A stretch of 50,164 bases of DNA, from the IMG/VR virus record IMGVR_UViG_3300031669_000043, positions 1-50,164 of that record. One strand, 5' to 3'. This stretch comes from a virus. The position numbers and the translations under genes are program-made. Below, one piece after another: positions 19,869 to 28,213 of this stretch; within the stretch, counting starts at the first letter, position 1, and every line of letters starts with the position of its first letter. The notes below the pieces were generated by a model. That model was not told where the DNA came from. It made no database searches and was given only the letters and a program-made list of their open reading frames with translations.

Positions 19869-20068
19869 GCGAAGAACTTACGCCGTGGTTCCCGCCAGAG
19901 ATCAAGCCTGTACATGTTGGGATGTACGAATGTGAACTTTGTGCACGTCGCCTCCCTCCTGACAATCTCCATTACTGGAACGGCAAAGAATGGCGCTGCA
20001 GCAGAAGCGATATTCTAGGCGATTCGCTGCGTGAGTTTACGTGGCGCAGACTAGCGAGGAAACCATGA
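19865..20068 (+). CDS. 67-residue protein, unknown
   Basis: MSEELTPWFPPEIKPVHVGM and a CELC knuckle, then WNGKEWRCS. The WFPP-IKPVHVG-YE pattern is common in small phage proteins. ATGA overlap with the preceding gene. Confidence 0.6.
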   Translation: MSEELTPWFPPEIKPVHVGMYECELCARRLPPDNLHYWNGKEWRCSRSDILGDSLREFTWRRLARKP

Positions 20069-20223
20069 AACCCGAAATCGACGAAGCGCGTATGCTCTGC
20101 GCCGCAATCGCCATGCACGGCCTTCTCGCCAGCCCGATTGATTTCAAGAAAGACGAAATCGTTTCTGAGGCTGTAGAGTTGGCCGACAAGCTCATCAAGC
20201 GGCTGGAGGAGACGACGAAATGA
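20065..20223 (+). CDS. 52-residue protein, unknown
   Basis: MKPEIDEARMLCAAIAMHGL and a C-terminal acidic helix (EAVELADKLIKRLEE). The start is set by GAGGAAACC just before the ATG, and it overlaps the previous gene by four bases. No family recognised. Confidence 0.55.
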   Translation: MKPEIDEARMLCAAIAMHGLLASPIDFKKDEIVSEAVELADKLIKRLEETTK

Positions 20224-20504
20224 GCGACAGGCCGATTCAGAAAGGTGATTTGGTGATGGTGGTGAAACCGTCCTTTTGCTGTGGGACGGAAGATTTTATT
20301 TCGCGTATTTTCACCGTCGCCTATGTCGTCATGGGCGCGAAAGGAATGTGTCGCCATTGCGGAGACATTTCGTTCAACGACACAGCCGCTACCGGAGAAA
20401 TAACGAGCGTCGGTCCCGAAGGCTGTGATATTCGCCGCCTCAAGCGTCTCGACCCCGGCAATCTCTCCGAAGAAATCCCAACAAAAGAGGAACTGACAGC
20501 ATGA
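20220..20504 (+). CDS. 94-residue small beta-barrel-like protein, unknown
   Basis: MSDRPIQKGDLVMVVKPSFC followed by CCGT and CRHCG; the QKGDLVMVV start suggests an SH3-like strand order with a possible CxxC metal site. ATGA overlap on both sides. Function unknown. Confidence 0.58.
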   Translation: MSDRPIQKGDLVMVVKPSFCCGTEDFISRIFTVAYVVMGAKGMCRHCGDISFNDTAATGEITSVGPEGCDIRRLKRLDPGNLSEEIPTKEELTA

Positions 20505-20824
20505 TCCTGAAAATCGGAATCCCCGACTACCCCTTTACCTGCCTTCACGAAATCGCCGGGGCAAGTCTAAAAGGGCGAAAGGTGGGCAAGGACGTTCCCG
20601 TGACGCTCATCACGCACGACGACATGAAAGCGGCGCACGAAAAATGGCCCAACATGCGCGGCTGCCCAACCAAAGTTTCGTTCGACCAGAAAAAGCAACG
20701 CATCTGGCTTCACCCGAACCCGGACGGAGAGTACGAGTTGATCGTTGACCGGGGCGAGCCGAAGCGGGAAATCGTCGGGACGATCACGAAGGCGGTGCTG
20801 AAGGGGCATTCAAATGCCGGGTGA
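20501..20824 (+). CDS. 107-residue protein, unknown
   Basis: MILKIGIPDYPFTCLHEIAG, then HDDMKAAHEKWPNMRGCPTK and a strand-rich C-terminus (RIWLHPNPDGEYELIVDRG). Soluble, mixed alpha/beta. No family recognised. The next gene starts inside its last 11 bases. Confidence 0.58.
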   Translation: MILKIGIPDYPFTCLHEIAGASLKGRKVGKDVPVTLITHDDMKAAHEKWPNMRGCPTKVSFDQKKQRIWLHPNPDGEYELIVDRGEPKREIVGTITKAVLKGHSNAG

Positions 20825-21008
20825 GGTCAGCAGGCAGAGCAAGGGGCCGGGGCCGGAATCGCCCTACGTCCCGTCATGGTGCTACGACAATAACTTGCCT
20901 CCGATGTGTTCCTGTGGACACCATCACGGCTACCACAACGACGCAGGCGAATGCAACCAGAGGCACAAATGCAAATGCGCAGGATATGACGGCGAACCGG
21001 CAGAATGA
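20814..21008 (+). CDS. 64-residue Cys/His-rich zinc protein, unknown
   Basis: Central block CSCGHHHGYHNDAGEC then HKCKC gives five Cys and several His in 30 residues, a likely zinc-binding module. Overlaps the previous gene by 11 bases and couples to the next by ATGA. Function unknown. Confidence 0.58.
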   Translation: MPGEVSRQSKGPGPESPYVPSWCYDNNLPPMCSCGHHHGYHNDAGECNQRHKCKCAGYDGEPAE

Positions 21009-21178
21009 CTCTCGATGAGCGCATAGCCAAGGAGCGCAAGGCCGTAGCGTTTCACCAGCGGGCCATAGAGCGCGGTCGTATGCCTGCGCGTAAGCTCGTT
21101 CGCCACGGCAGGGAACGACGCGCTGCGCTGGCTATCCTCGCCGTTTTGGAGAAGGTCAAACAGCTTCCGGGGATGTGA
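21005..21178 (+). CDS. 57-residue basic protein, unknown
   Basis: MTLDERIAKERKAVAFHQRA continuing as a strongly basic helix (RMPARKLVRHGRERRAALAI). Nucleic-acid binding is plausible. ATGA overlap upstream, and its stop shares a base with the next ATG. Confidence 0.52.
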   Translation: MTLDERIAKERKAVAFHQRAIERGRMPARKLVRHGRERRAALAILAVLEKVKQLPGM

Positions 21179-21396
21179 TGGCCGAACTTGTCTTGCTTAA
21201 AACGCCCGGTGTTCTTCAAGCCGAAAGCGTCAACAAGTGCTTGGACGAAGCGCGGGACAAATCCTTTCAGTCAATCCTGATTATTGGGGTAATGGCCGAC
21301 GGAACCTTCTGCACGTCGTCGTCACAACTCAAGGGAAAGCTCCAACTGATCGGCGCTCTTGAGTGCATCAAGCACGACATTCTCGATCTCGAATGA
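21178..21396 (+). CDS. 72-residue protein, unknown
   Basis: MAELVLLKTPGVLQAESVNK, then ILIIGVMADGTFCTSSSQLK and LECIKHDILDLE: a small alpha/beta protein of a type that recurs in phages without known function. TGATG junction with the gene before; a GTG three bases earlier is in frame. Confidence 0.58.
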   Translation: MAELVLLKTPGVLQAESVNKCLDEARDKSFQSILIIGVMADGTFCTSSSQLKGKLQLIGALECIKHDILDLE

Positions 21397-21680
21397 CGTA
21401 TAGAGGCGTTTCCGGCAACAACAAAAAGCTCGGCATCAAGCCCACTGACGAAGATCGGGCGTTCGTCCATACTCTTGCTCGAATGAAACTCGGCGTCAGA
21501 AGAATCGCGGTGCTGATGGGCGAGCGGTATGGGTTGGGAAAGTCGATGAGCCGCATGGCGCTCTATTACCATCATCGGGAAGACCTGAAAGTATCCGAGA
21601 ACGAAAAGAAACGGTTTAAACTTCGTTTGGAGAAGGGCGTCATCGAAGCGATCGAGAGAGTGATTAAATATGGCTCGTAA
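21393..21680 (+). CDS. candidate terminase small subunit
   Basis: 95 residues. A possible helix-turn-helix lies at about 29-55 (VHTLARMKLGVRRIAVLMG then GLGKSMSRMALYYHH), followed by a basic C-terminal helix. Position directly before and overlapping the large terminase by 11 bases is the standard place for TerS, which recognises the packaging site. The length is short for TerS, so this rests on context and the DNA-binding look. Confidence 0.5.
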   Translation: MTYRGVSGNNKKLGIKPTDEDRAFVHTLARMKLGVRRIAVLMGERYGLGKSMSRMALYYHHREDLKVSENEKKRFKLRLEKGVIEAIERVIKYGS

Positions 21681-23532
21681 GAAAAAGAACGAAGCTCTGC
21701 CGGCGCAGCCGCGGTGGTTGGACCTGTTCCTTAACTTCATATCTGTGTTGTCGATCGACAGTAAAGAGACCGGGGTAAGCACGCTGAATTTGTACGGGTC
21801 TCAGAAACGGTATCTCGCTGAACTGATCGACGGGCTTGACCGCGATATTCACACCTTCGTATTCCTCAAGGCACGGCAGTTGGGTATTTCAACCGTTGCC
21901 CTGGCGGTGGATCTGTTCTGGCTCATCGCGCACCCTGGTATGCAGGGCGCGATTGTCACCGACACCGATGGCAACCGCGACAAGTTCAGAATCATCTTGA
22001 CCCGTATGCTCGCCTCACTTCCTGCTGGATACCGTGTCGATGTGAAGCTGCACAACCGGGCGAACCTCGTTCTAGGAAACGGAAGCACGCTGGACTATCT
22101 CGTAGCGGGGACAAGAAAGACAGCAACCAAGGTAGGGATTTCTCGGGCGTACAACTTCCTTCACGCGACGGAAATATCAAACTTCGGCGCGATCGAGGGC
22201 ATTCAATCGCTGTTCGCTACGCTCGCGCAGAAGCATCCAGACCGCCTTTATATGTTCGAGTCCACGGCCCGCGGATTCAACCTGTTCTATACCCTCTGGC
22301 AGCAAGCCAGAAGCGATCCGATGACGCAGAAAGCCGCCTTCATCGGCTGGTGGGCGAACGAGCAATATGCGCTTGATGAAAACTCCGAACTGTTCAAGCG
22401 GTATTGGGACGGAATGGTGGAGGTCGAAGAACAGGAACGCATCAACAACGTCTGGGCGAAGTACGGGGTCAGAATCACGCCTCAGCAGATCGCGTGGTAT
22501 CGGTGGATGGAGGAGACTCAATCAGGCTCAACAGGTCTGATGGACCAGGATTATCCGTGGGACGAGGACGATGCCTTTCTTAAAACCGGGGTGACGTTTT
22601 TCCCGATCAAGAAAATGGTCTCGCTCATCAAAGGGATCACGTCGAGTCCAGTCCCGTTCCTGGGCTACGCCTACGAGTTTGGCGAAAACTTCATGGACAC
22701 GAAAGTTCATTCCGTGGACGACGCCGACGAAGCGGAGTTGAAGGTCTATGAGGAACCGTCAGAGATAGGCCAGTACGTCATCGGAGTTGACCCGGCATAC
22801 GGCGACAGCGACAACGCTGATAACTCGGCTATCGAGGTCTATCGCTGCTATGCGGACAAGTTGGTTCAGGTCGCTGAGTTCGCTTCGGCAAACCCGATCA
22901 ACGTACAGGTCGCGTGGGTGCTCGCGCACTTGGCCGGCCTCTACAAGAACGTGATGATGATTATTGAGTTGACCGGGCCGGGTGAGGCGACGGTTCTTGA
23001 ATTGAAACACCTTCGCCAATTGTTCGATGCCGGTGCTTTGCCGATTCCCGGTGACGGCGGGATGGAGGACATATTCGGAAACGCCCGTTGGTTCATGTAC
23101 CACAGGTCAGATTCTCCCGGCGCGGGTTACGTTTTCAACTGGAAAGCCAATCAGGACTCCACGACGACGAACTACACCCAGGCGAAAGACTTGATCGTTC
23201 TCGATATGCTGGTAATCAATTCGATTCAGTGTGCTTTGGAGTTTCAGGGGATTGTGCAAGAGGGCGGGTCGTTCGAGCCTGCTGTGACGACCGGGAAGAA
23301 AGACAGGGTATCAGCGACGACCTATGCTGTACGGGCATGGGGGGATTGGTGCCGCCCGTCTATGATTGCCAACAAAGAAACATTCGAGAATGAAATGCAG
23401 CGCGAAAGGGCGCTAGAAGCGCAGAGAGAAGCTGGCGGGCAAGCTACTATGGTGAGCCACGTCATCGCGGATTTTTTTGACAAAAAGGAGCAACAAAGAG
23501 AGGACGACGAAATAGATAGGATGTGGGAGTGA
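21670..23532 (+). CDS. terL: terminase large subunit
   Basis: 620 residues. The ATPase half has a Walker A variant KARQLGIST (67-75), a Walker B region FLHATEIS (163-170) and the coupling motif FESTARG (196-202). The nuclease half has GVDPAYGD (372-379) and a second acidic strand MMIIELTG. The enzyme pumps DNA into the prohead through the portal and cuts the concatemer. Normal length. The next gene in the packaging order, the portal, is displaced by about 2.8 kb of inserted genes. Confidence 0.93.
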   Translation: MARKKKNEALPAQPRWLDLFLNFISVLSIDSKETGVSTLNLYGSQKRYLAELIDGLDRDIHTFVFLKARQLGISTVALAVDLFWLIAHPGMQGAIVTDTDGNRDKFRIILTRMLASLPAGYRVDVKLHNRANLVLGNGSTLDYLVAGTRKTATKVGISRAYNFLHATEISNFGAIEGIQSLFATLAQKHPDRLYMFESTARGFNLFYTLWQQARSDPMTQKAAFIGWWANEQYALDENSELFKRYWDGMVEVEEQERINNVWAKYGVRITPQQIAWYRWMEETQSGSTGLMDQDYPWDEDDAFLKTGVTFFPIKKMVSLIKGITSSPVPFLGYAYEFGENFMDTKVHSVDDADEAELKVYEEPSEIGQYVIGVDPAYGDSDNADNSAIEVYRCYADKLVQVAEFASANPINVQVAWVLAHLAGLYKNVMMIIELTGPGEATVLELKHLRQLFDAGALPIPGDGGMEDIFGNARWFMYHRSDSPGAGYVFNWKANQDSTTTNYTQAKDLIVLDMLVINSIQCALEFQGIVQEGGSFEPAVTTGKKDRVSATTYAVRAWGDWCRPSMIANKETFENEMQRERALEAQREAGGQATMVSHVIADFFDKKEQQREDDEIDRMWE

Positions 23533-23627
23533 TATACTGAAATTGTCGGGACAGGGCCGCGCAGCCTTTTTGATGCCAACACATCGAATTACCGACCACA
23601 ATCAAATTACCTTGTTGGAGGTATCGA

Positions 23628-24278
23628 ATGAAAACTTGCAGGAATTGCGGAACGCTGTTTGAAACGCGATGCAAAAAATGCTTTAACGCATACCAAAGAA
23701 AATGGAGCAAATATAAAGCGCTCGGCCTTAAGGTTCCTAAAAAGAACAGGCCAGTAAAAGAGGTTTGCAATAAATGTGGAGGAACGGATTTATATACGGA
23801 TGGGCATTGTCGCGCTTGTAAATTTGAATACAGGAAAAAATGGTATGTAACCAATAGAGAAAAGCAAATCGACAAGGCCAGAAAAAATCGTAGTGACAAC
23901 AAGGAGAAAGTAAGGGAAAGCAAAAGACTATATTATGCCGAAAACAGAGAAGCACGAATGGCCTATCACAAAAAATGGTTGTCGGAGAACCCTGAGAGAA
24001 ATCGTATATATCTATTAAACAGGAGGGCCAGAAAGAAAAGTAGCGGAGGAAAGTTGTCCCCTGGATTGGCGGAAAGGCTCTTGGCGCTTCAAAAATGCAA
24101 GTGCGCGGTATGCAGAAAGTCTCTAAAAGACGGATATCATTTGGATCACATGATGCCGCTAGGTTTACAAGGCAGGAACGAAGACAGGAACATGCAATTG
24201 CTTTGTCCTCACTGCAATCAAAGCAAGCACGACAAGCATCCGATTGATTTCATGCAATCGAGGGGATTTTTACTATGA
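23628..24278 (+). CDS. HNH endonuclease, copy 3 of 3 paralogues
   Basis: 216 residues. It carries two zinc knuckles in a row: CRNCGTLFETRCKKC (like copy 1 at 5586) and CNKCGGTDLYTDGHCRAC (like copy 2 at 12501). A basic helical array and an HNH domain follow: KCAVCR, YHLDH, GRNEDRNMQLLCPHCN and HPIDFMQSRGFLL. GGAGG precedes the ATG. It lies in a 95-base gap after the terminase and overlaps the J-domain gene by four bases. AT-rich relative to its surroundings. Probably a homing endonuclease. Confidence 0.85.
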   Translation: MKTCRNCGTLFETRCKKCFNAYQRKWSKYKALGLKVPKKNRPVKEVCNKCGGTDLYTDGHCRACKFEYRKKWYVTNREKQIDKARKNRSDNKEKVRESKRLYYAENREARMAYHKKWLSENPERNRIYLLNRRARKKSSGGKLSPGLAERLLALQKCKCAVCRKSLKDGYHLDHMMPLGLQGRNEDRNMQLLCPHCNQSKHDKHPIDFMQSRGFLL

Positions 24279-24895
24279 GCTTGTACGAAGACTTGGGCGT
24301 TCACAAGGACGCTCCGAAAGCAGAAATAAAGAAAGCCTACCGCAAGAAGGCGATGAAGCTGCATCCTGATCGAAAGGGTGGAGACCCGGAGAAGTTTCAC
24401 GCCATTCAGAGAGCTTACGATGTTCTCAACGACGACGCGCGCAGAGCCCACTACGATGCGACTGGCGAGGAGGGTAAGGCAGATAAGCAGGGCGCTTTGA
24501 TTCAGCGGCTTGCGGCCTTGTTTATGCACTTCGTCGAGACTGCGGACGTAGATCATGCCGACATTATCGTGCTGATGCGACAGGCGTTGCTTGATGGAAA
24601 GAACAAGACTCTCATTGCGTTACAGCAGCAGCACAAGAAAATCGAGCGGTACGAGCGAACGAAAAAGCGGCTCAAGAAAAAAGGCGACGGTGAAAACCTG
24701 TTGGCGCAATTGATTGACGGACAGATCAGCATTGTCCAAAGAGGCATCGAACTCGGCAAATCCGAAATCGGCGTGGTCGAGGAATTGATTAAGATGGTGG
24801 ACGGGTATTCGTATGCGGCCGACGCCGGAAGTCAGTACGCGACCATGCAGGGGCTTGCTGGAATAGCGTTTGGCCCCGGAGTGTGGCAGCGATGA
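24275..24895 (+). CDS. J-domain (DnaJ-like) protein
   Basis: 206 residues. An N-terminal J domain: SLYEDLGVHKDAPKAEIKKA, the HPD motif at 30-32, and FHAIQRAYDVLND. The rest is helical and charged (RYERTKKRLKKK) without zinc or substrate-binding DnaJ domains. J proteins stimulate host DnaK. Placed among packaging genes, it could recruit DnaK to head assembly or terminase. Coupled to both neighbours by four-base overlaps. Confidence 0.85.
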   Translation: MSLYEDLGVHKDAPKAEIKKAYRKKAMKLHPDRKGGDPEKFHAIQRAYDVLNDDARRAHYDATGEEGKADKQGALIQRLAALFMHFVETADVDHADIIVLMRQALLDGKNKTLIALQQQHKKIERYERTKKRLKKKGDGENLLAQLIDGQISIVQRGIELGKSEIGVVEELIKMVDGYSYAADAGSQYATMQGLAGIAFGPGVWQR

Positions 24896-25815
24896 TCGGC
24901 GCCGTCTGCCCGCTGTGCCATGAACTGACCGGAGACGTTCTTGCAAGCACGCTGCGCCGTGGCGTCGGAACGGTTTTTCATTGCTCGAAGTGTGACCTTG
25001 GGTTTCTGGTTGGGGCGATGCGAGAAGGCTATTACCATCGTGAGTACCGCGATACGGTCAATCACAAGGCCGAAGGGGGCGAGACGACACCGCGGGAGAT
25101 ATTCGATGTGTATTCGAGATATCAGGGCGGGCGTTTGGCATTTGTTCGACCGAAAATGGAATTCGGCGGTTCAATCCTTGAGATCGGCGCGAGCGCAGGG
25201 CAGTTCATTACCGGGTTCGGCCAGTGTCGCCGCTGCGCTATAGAGCCTGACCCGCGTTGCTGCGCCTTCATGCAGGCAGCGGGAATCGAGACCGATGCAA
25301 ACTATCTGAAGAACTCACGATTCTACAACGAAAAGTTTGATGTTGTCTGTGCGTTCCAAGTGCTTGAGCATGTCGATGAGCCAAGATCGTTCCTCTCGGA
25401 AGTGAAGCATGTCCTGAAACCCGGTGGCACGGCGTTCATCGAAGTACCGAACCTATATGATCCGTTGCGATCGGTGTGGGGCATTCCCGAGTACGAGAAA
25501 TTTTACTTTCACGCGGACCACCTATTCTATTTCTCTTGGAAGTCGCTGGTGAAGTACGCAGTGAAGGCCGGATTCACAAAGCCGCAAGTATTCTTCACGC
25601 AGGACTATTCGTTGCTCAATCACATCCACTGGCTCATGAACAAAGGCCCGCAAGCCGACTGTCACGTTGGCCTAGGGCCGGTGAAGTTCGAAGGCAAGGA
25701 CTCGGGCATGGCGGCGTGGCTGTCGCATAAGATGTCCGCGTTGAACGAGGAATACATTTCCATGCTGGAATCGACTGGCGAGACTTCGAATTTAACTCTC
25801 GTCTTGACCAATTAG
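24892..25815 (+). CDS. class I SAM methyltransferase with N-terminal zinc site (sugar C-methyltransferase-like)
   Basis: 307 residues. CPLC at 6-9 and CSKC at 31-34 form the zinc-binding start typical of sugar C-methyltransferases, followed by SAM motif I ILEIGASAG (95-103), then FDVVCAFQVLEHVDEPRSFL and LKPGGTAFIEVPN. Related enzymes methylate nucleotide sugars. Placement in a head-gene block is unusual. It could belong functionally with the NeuB/NeuA cassette and the DUF115 protein, which is inference. Confidence 0.78.
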   Translation: MIGAVCPLCHELTGDVLASTLRRGVGTVFHCSKCDLGFLVGAMREGYYHREYRDTVNHKAEGGETTPREIFDVYSRYQGGRLAFVRPKMEFGGSILEIGASAGQFITGFGQCRRCAIEPDPRCCAFMQAAGIETDANYLKNSRFYNEKFDVVCAFQVLEHVDEPRSFLSEVKHVLKPGGTAFIEVPNLYDPLRSVWGIPEYEKFYFHADHLFYFSWKSLVKYAVKAGFTKPQVFFTQDYSLLNHIHWLMNKGPQADCHVGLGPVKFEGKDSGMAAWLSHKMSALNEEYISMLESTGETSNLTLVLTN

Positions 25816-25832
25816 CCCAAAAAGGCTATGTT
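25804..25832 (+). promoter_or_regulatory. sigma70-type promoter for the portal unit
   Basis: TTGACC, a 17-base spacer and TATGTT, overlapping the end of the SAM methyltransferase gene. Predicted start near 25839, 17 bases before the next ATG. Confidence 0.62.
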
Positions 25833-25855
25833 AGGGTGTCAAAAAAGGGCGTTTT

Positions 25856-26299
25856 ATGGCGATAGTGCGCACGTATCAATGTGGCGATTGTGGCTGCAAA
25901 TTCGACCATTTTCATGCTACCCGAGACGAACCGCCTCCAGAATGTCCGGGTTGCAAGGCTCTCGAATCCCAAAAAGTCCCCTCAGGATTCACCATCGGCG
26001 GCGGCGCAGCGTCAAGGGCGGGAGATATTGCCCAGGACATAATCGAGAAAGACTTCGGCATGACGAACATGAAAGATCGTCTGCGCGAAGGCGATGTTGC
26101 GACGATTACCCCGCCTCATCTTCGGCCGGCCGTCGAGAATATGTGGAAAGCCGGCGGCGATGTGATTGCCGCGGCGAAATTAGGAGCCAAGGCAGCGGCG
26201 GCTGAGGGAAGAAACCCGCTAGGACTGATGCAGCGGGCCTCGAAAGAACGAAACGGCGCCTCGCACCGCGTTCCGATAAGCATCGTTGACCAGAAATGA
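25856..26299 (+). CDS. 147-residue protein with FmdB-like zinc ribbon
   Basis: N-terminal zinc ribbon: YQCGDCGCKFDHFHATRDE then CPGCKALESQKVPS, as in FmdB-family regulators. The C-terminal two thirds are alanine-rich helices (DVIAAAKLGAKAAAAEG). This architecture occurs next to portal genes in some phages; function unknown. ATGA overlap with the portal gene. Confidence 0.68.
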   Translation: MAIVRTYQCGDCGCKFDHFHATRDEPPPECPGCKALESQKVPSGFTIGGGAASRAGDIAQDIIEKDFGMTNMKDRLREGDVATITPPHLRPAVENMWKAGGDVIAAAKLGAKAAAAEGRNPLGLMQRASKERNGASHRVPISIVDQK

Positions 26300-27963
26300 A
26301 AATCCCAAACTCGGCCTCATCGCTTTTGACGTTCGCGCGAGAACAGGTCGAGATTTGCACGCACTCTCAGGCTCAGCGAGCGCAGGACGCGGCGATTTAT
26401 CTAGCCTATTACGAGAACGGCGCGGGAGGCGATAAATCTTCCCTCTACAACCGGACAGGGGTGCATATCGACCGCACTGCGAGCTACCTTTACGCTCCGG
26501 GTGAAGTCAGGTATTCGATCGCCTACGATGCGACAGACGGGGAACCGTGGCTTGCAAGGGCTTTGGTGGCAGCTAAGTACCTATCGAGGGAGTATCGCAG
26601 GGCGGACGCCGATGTGACGTTCTCTCAAGGCGTGGATACCTCCCTCATCAAAGGCTGTAGCCTCCTCAAGCACAACTGGAACGACCAGACAAGTCTGTAT
26701 CCGGGCTTCAATCCCGAACTCGTCCATCCAGAGTTTTTCGGCGTCGAACGCGAGGATCTTCAACGGCTAGATCAGCAGCAAGTTTTTTGCCACACGATGT
26801 ACCTCTCGAAAGACCAGATCAGCCAGATCATCGAAAATCGCGCCGATGAGGAGGAGATAAAGAAAAAACTCAAGAGCCTCGGCGGTGGGTCGGATGGGCA
26901 ACTTCGGCAGAACTGGCTTCATCAAGTGGTAATAGGCGGGGTTCAGCCCGTCACCGACACAACGCCGCAAGGGTCAATGGGTCAAGTCTCAATGTCCCCT
27001 TCTTCGAGGACGGACTTCGCGCCTGAGATGATGGCTGACCTTCTCCGAATGGATGAGCTTTGGGTCGTCGATAGCGCGAGGGACGACTACACCACGATTC
27101 AACTCGTCGAGGGCGAAGTCATCCTCGAAGGAAAATACCGCCACGTAAACCTGACCGGCGTAAAAGGTCTGCATCCGTTCTCGAAAATATGCCCTGATCC
27201 GGTATCCGGTTACTTCTGGGGGAGATCGGAAGTCGGGCGAGTCATGTTGCTCCAGGACTTGCTGACTGCCGCGATAGAAGATATTCAAAAACTGATGAAG
27301 CTAAGGGTCAAGCCTCCGAAAGCATTCATCGGTTTTGGCTCGATCACGAATCAGAAACGCCGCGCGATGACTGCGCCGGGTGGTTACATCGTCGAGAACA
27401 ACCCAGGCGCAAAGATCGAAGACCTCGCGCCCACCATACCGCCGGAACTGTTCGGTGAAGTTCAAGAAATCTCCTCGATGTTCGATGAAGTGGGGGGCTT
27501 TAAGCCGATTCTGCAAGGGCAGGGCGAGTCCGGCGTGCGTGCGAATGCTCACGCCAAGACCCTCATGCGGACGGCCAGCCCTAAGTTACGCGAGCGTGCG
27601 CTTCGTGTCGAGAGAGACGCGGAGACCTCGGCACACATTTCCTTCCAACTCATGCAGCACAAGAGCGAGCGGGTATTCAAGAACGCCGAAGGTGAAGAAT
27701 TCCGCCTCATGCAAATGCCAGAGGACATGTACGTGGAAGTGGATTCCCATTCCTCAAGCCCCGCGTTCGTCGATGACGCAAGGGAACTCGGTGTGACGCT
27801 CAAAAAGCTCGGCTCAATCGACGACTCCGATTTCATTCGCATGATGCACCCGCCGAACGAAGATGCCTTGATTGCCGCCGTGGACAAGAGGCAGAAGGCG
27901 CGAGCCGAAATGATAAAGCAGCACCCCGAGTTGCTGGAGAAAGGCGGGGCGAAGAAAAAATAA
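26296..27963 (+). CDS. portal protein
   Basis: 555 residues. Assigned from size, position after the terminase, and sequence character: LYNRTGVHIDRTASYLYAPG near the N-terminus, a SGYFWGRSEVGRVMLLQDLL stretch and the long helix region (IQKLMKLRVKPPKAF) typical of podovirus-type portals. It forms the dodecameric ring through which DNA enters and leaves. The gene is followed by a strong terminator. Confidence 0.82.
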   Translation: MKIPNSASSLLTFAREQVEICTHSQAQRAQDAAIYLAYYENGAGGDKSSLYNRTGVHIDRTASYLYAPGEVRYSIAYDATDGEPWLARALVAAKYLSREYRRADADVTFSQGVDTSLIKGCSLLKHNWNDQTSLYPGFNPELVHPEFFGVEREDLQRLDQQQVFCHTMYLSKDQISQIIENRADEEEIKKKLKSLGGGSDGQLRQNWLHQVVIGGVQPVTDTTPQGSMGQVSMSPSSRTDFAPEMMADLLRMDELWVVDSARDDYTTIQLVEGEVILEGKYRHVNLTGVKGLHPFSKICPDPVSGYFWGRSEVGRVMLLQDLLTAAIEDIQKLMKLRVKPPKAFIGFGSITNQKRRAMTAPGGYIVENNPGAKIEDLAPTIPPELFGEVQEISSMFDEVGGFKPILQGQGESGVRANAHAKTLMRTASPKLRERALRVERDAETSAHISFQLMQHKSERVFKNAEGEEFRLMQMPEDMYVEVDSHSSSPAFVDDARELGVTLKKLGSIDDSDFIRMMHPPNEDALIAAVDKRQKARAEMIKQHPELLEKGGAKKK

Positions 27964-28019
27964 CCACAAGAAAGGCTGCGCGCGGGCTCCTCCTCCCCCT
28001 GCGACGTTCAGCCGGTTCG

Positions 28020-28048
28020 GGCCGACCTTAATCAGTCGGCCTTTTTTT
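28020..28048 (+). terminator. rho-independent terminator after the portal gene
   Basis: Stem GGCCGAC / GTCGGCC, loop of eight bases and seven Ts. The stop codon of the minus-strand RHH gene lies in the loop, so the hairpin sits between convergent genes, but the minus strand has no T-run. Confidence 0.88.
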
Positions 28049-28177
28049 CGCCTGCTTTTTCAGGTAATCCTCTATGGAGCGTCGTATCAGGTCGGACACC
28101 TTTAGGCCGGTTTTTTGGGAGAGCGATTTCAGTGCTGAAATCATTTGAGGCGGCATAAAGAAATTGAACTGATCCAT
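28028..28177 (-). CDS. ribbon-helix-helix (Arc/CopG-like) DNA-binding protein
   Basis: 49 residues: MDQFNFFMPPQMISALKSLS followed by QKTGLKVSDLIRRSIEDYLK. A short N-terminal strand and two helices with the VSDLIRRSIEDYL pattern make a clear RHH fold, the Arc/CopG type that binds DNA as dimers. It is divergent from the promoter of the capsid operon and could repress late genes and itself. There is no Shine-Dalgarno; the -10 box ends six bases before the ATG, so translation is probably leaderless. Confidence 0.8.
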   Translation of the reverse strand: MDQFNFFMPPQMISALKSLSQKTGLKVSDLIRRSIEDYLKKQAKKRPTD

Positions 28178-28183
28178 GCGAAA

Positions 28184-28213
28184 AGTATAGCAATTTCACT
28201 CTGCGTTTGTCTA
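28184..28213 (-). promoter_or_regulatory. promoter of the RHH gene, leaderless arrangement
   Basis: Minus strand: TAGACA, an 18-base spacer and TATACT, then exactly six bases to the ATG. This is the same -10 to ATG distance as at the C5 methyltransferase (17718 to 17725). Confidence 0.6.

Noticed and set aside
23553-23571. Terminator after the large terminase gene
   Set aside because: The stem has only five pairs including a G-T; the T-run is good but the hairpin is too weak to claim.
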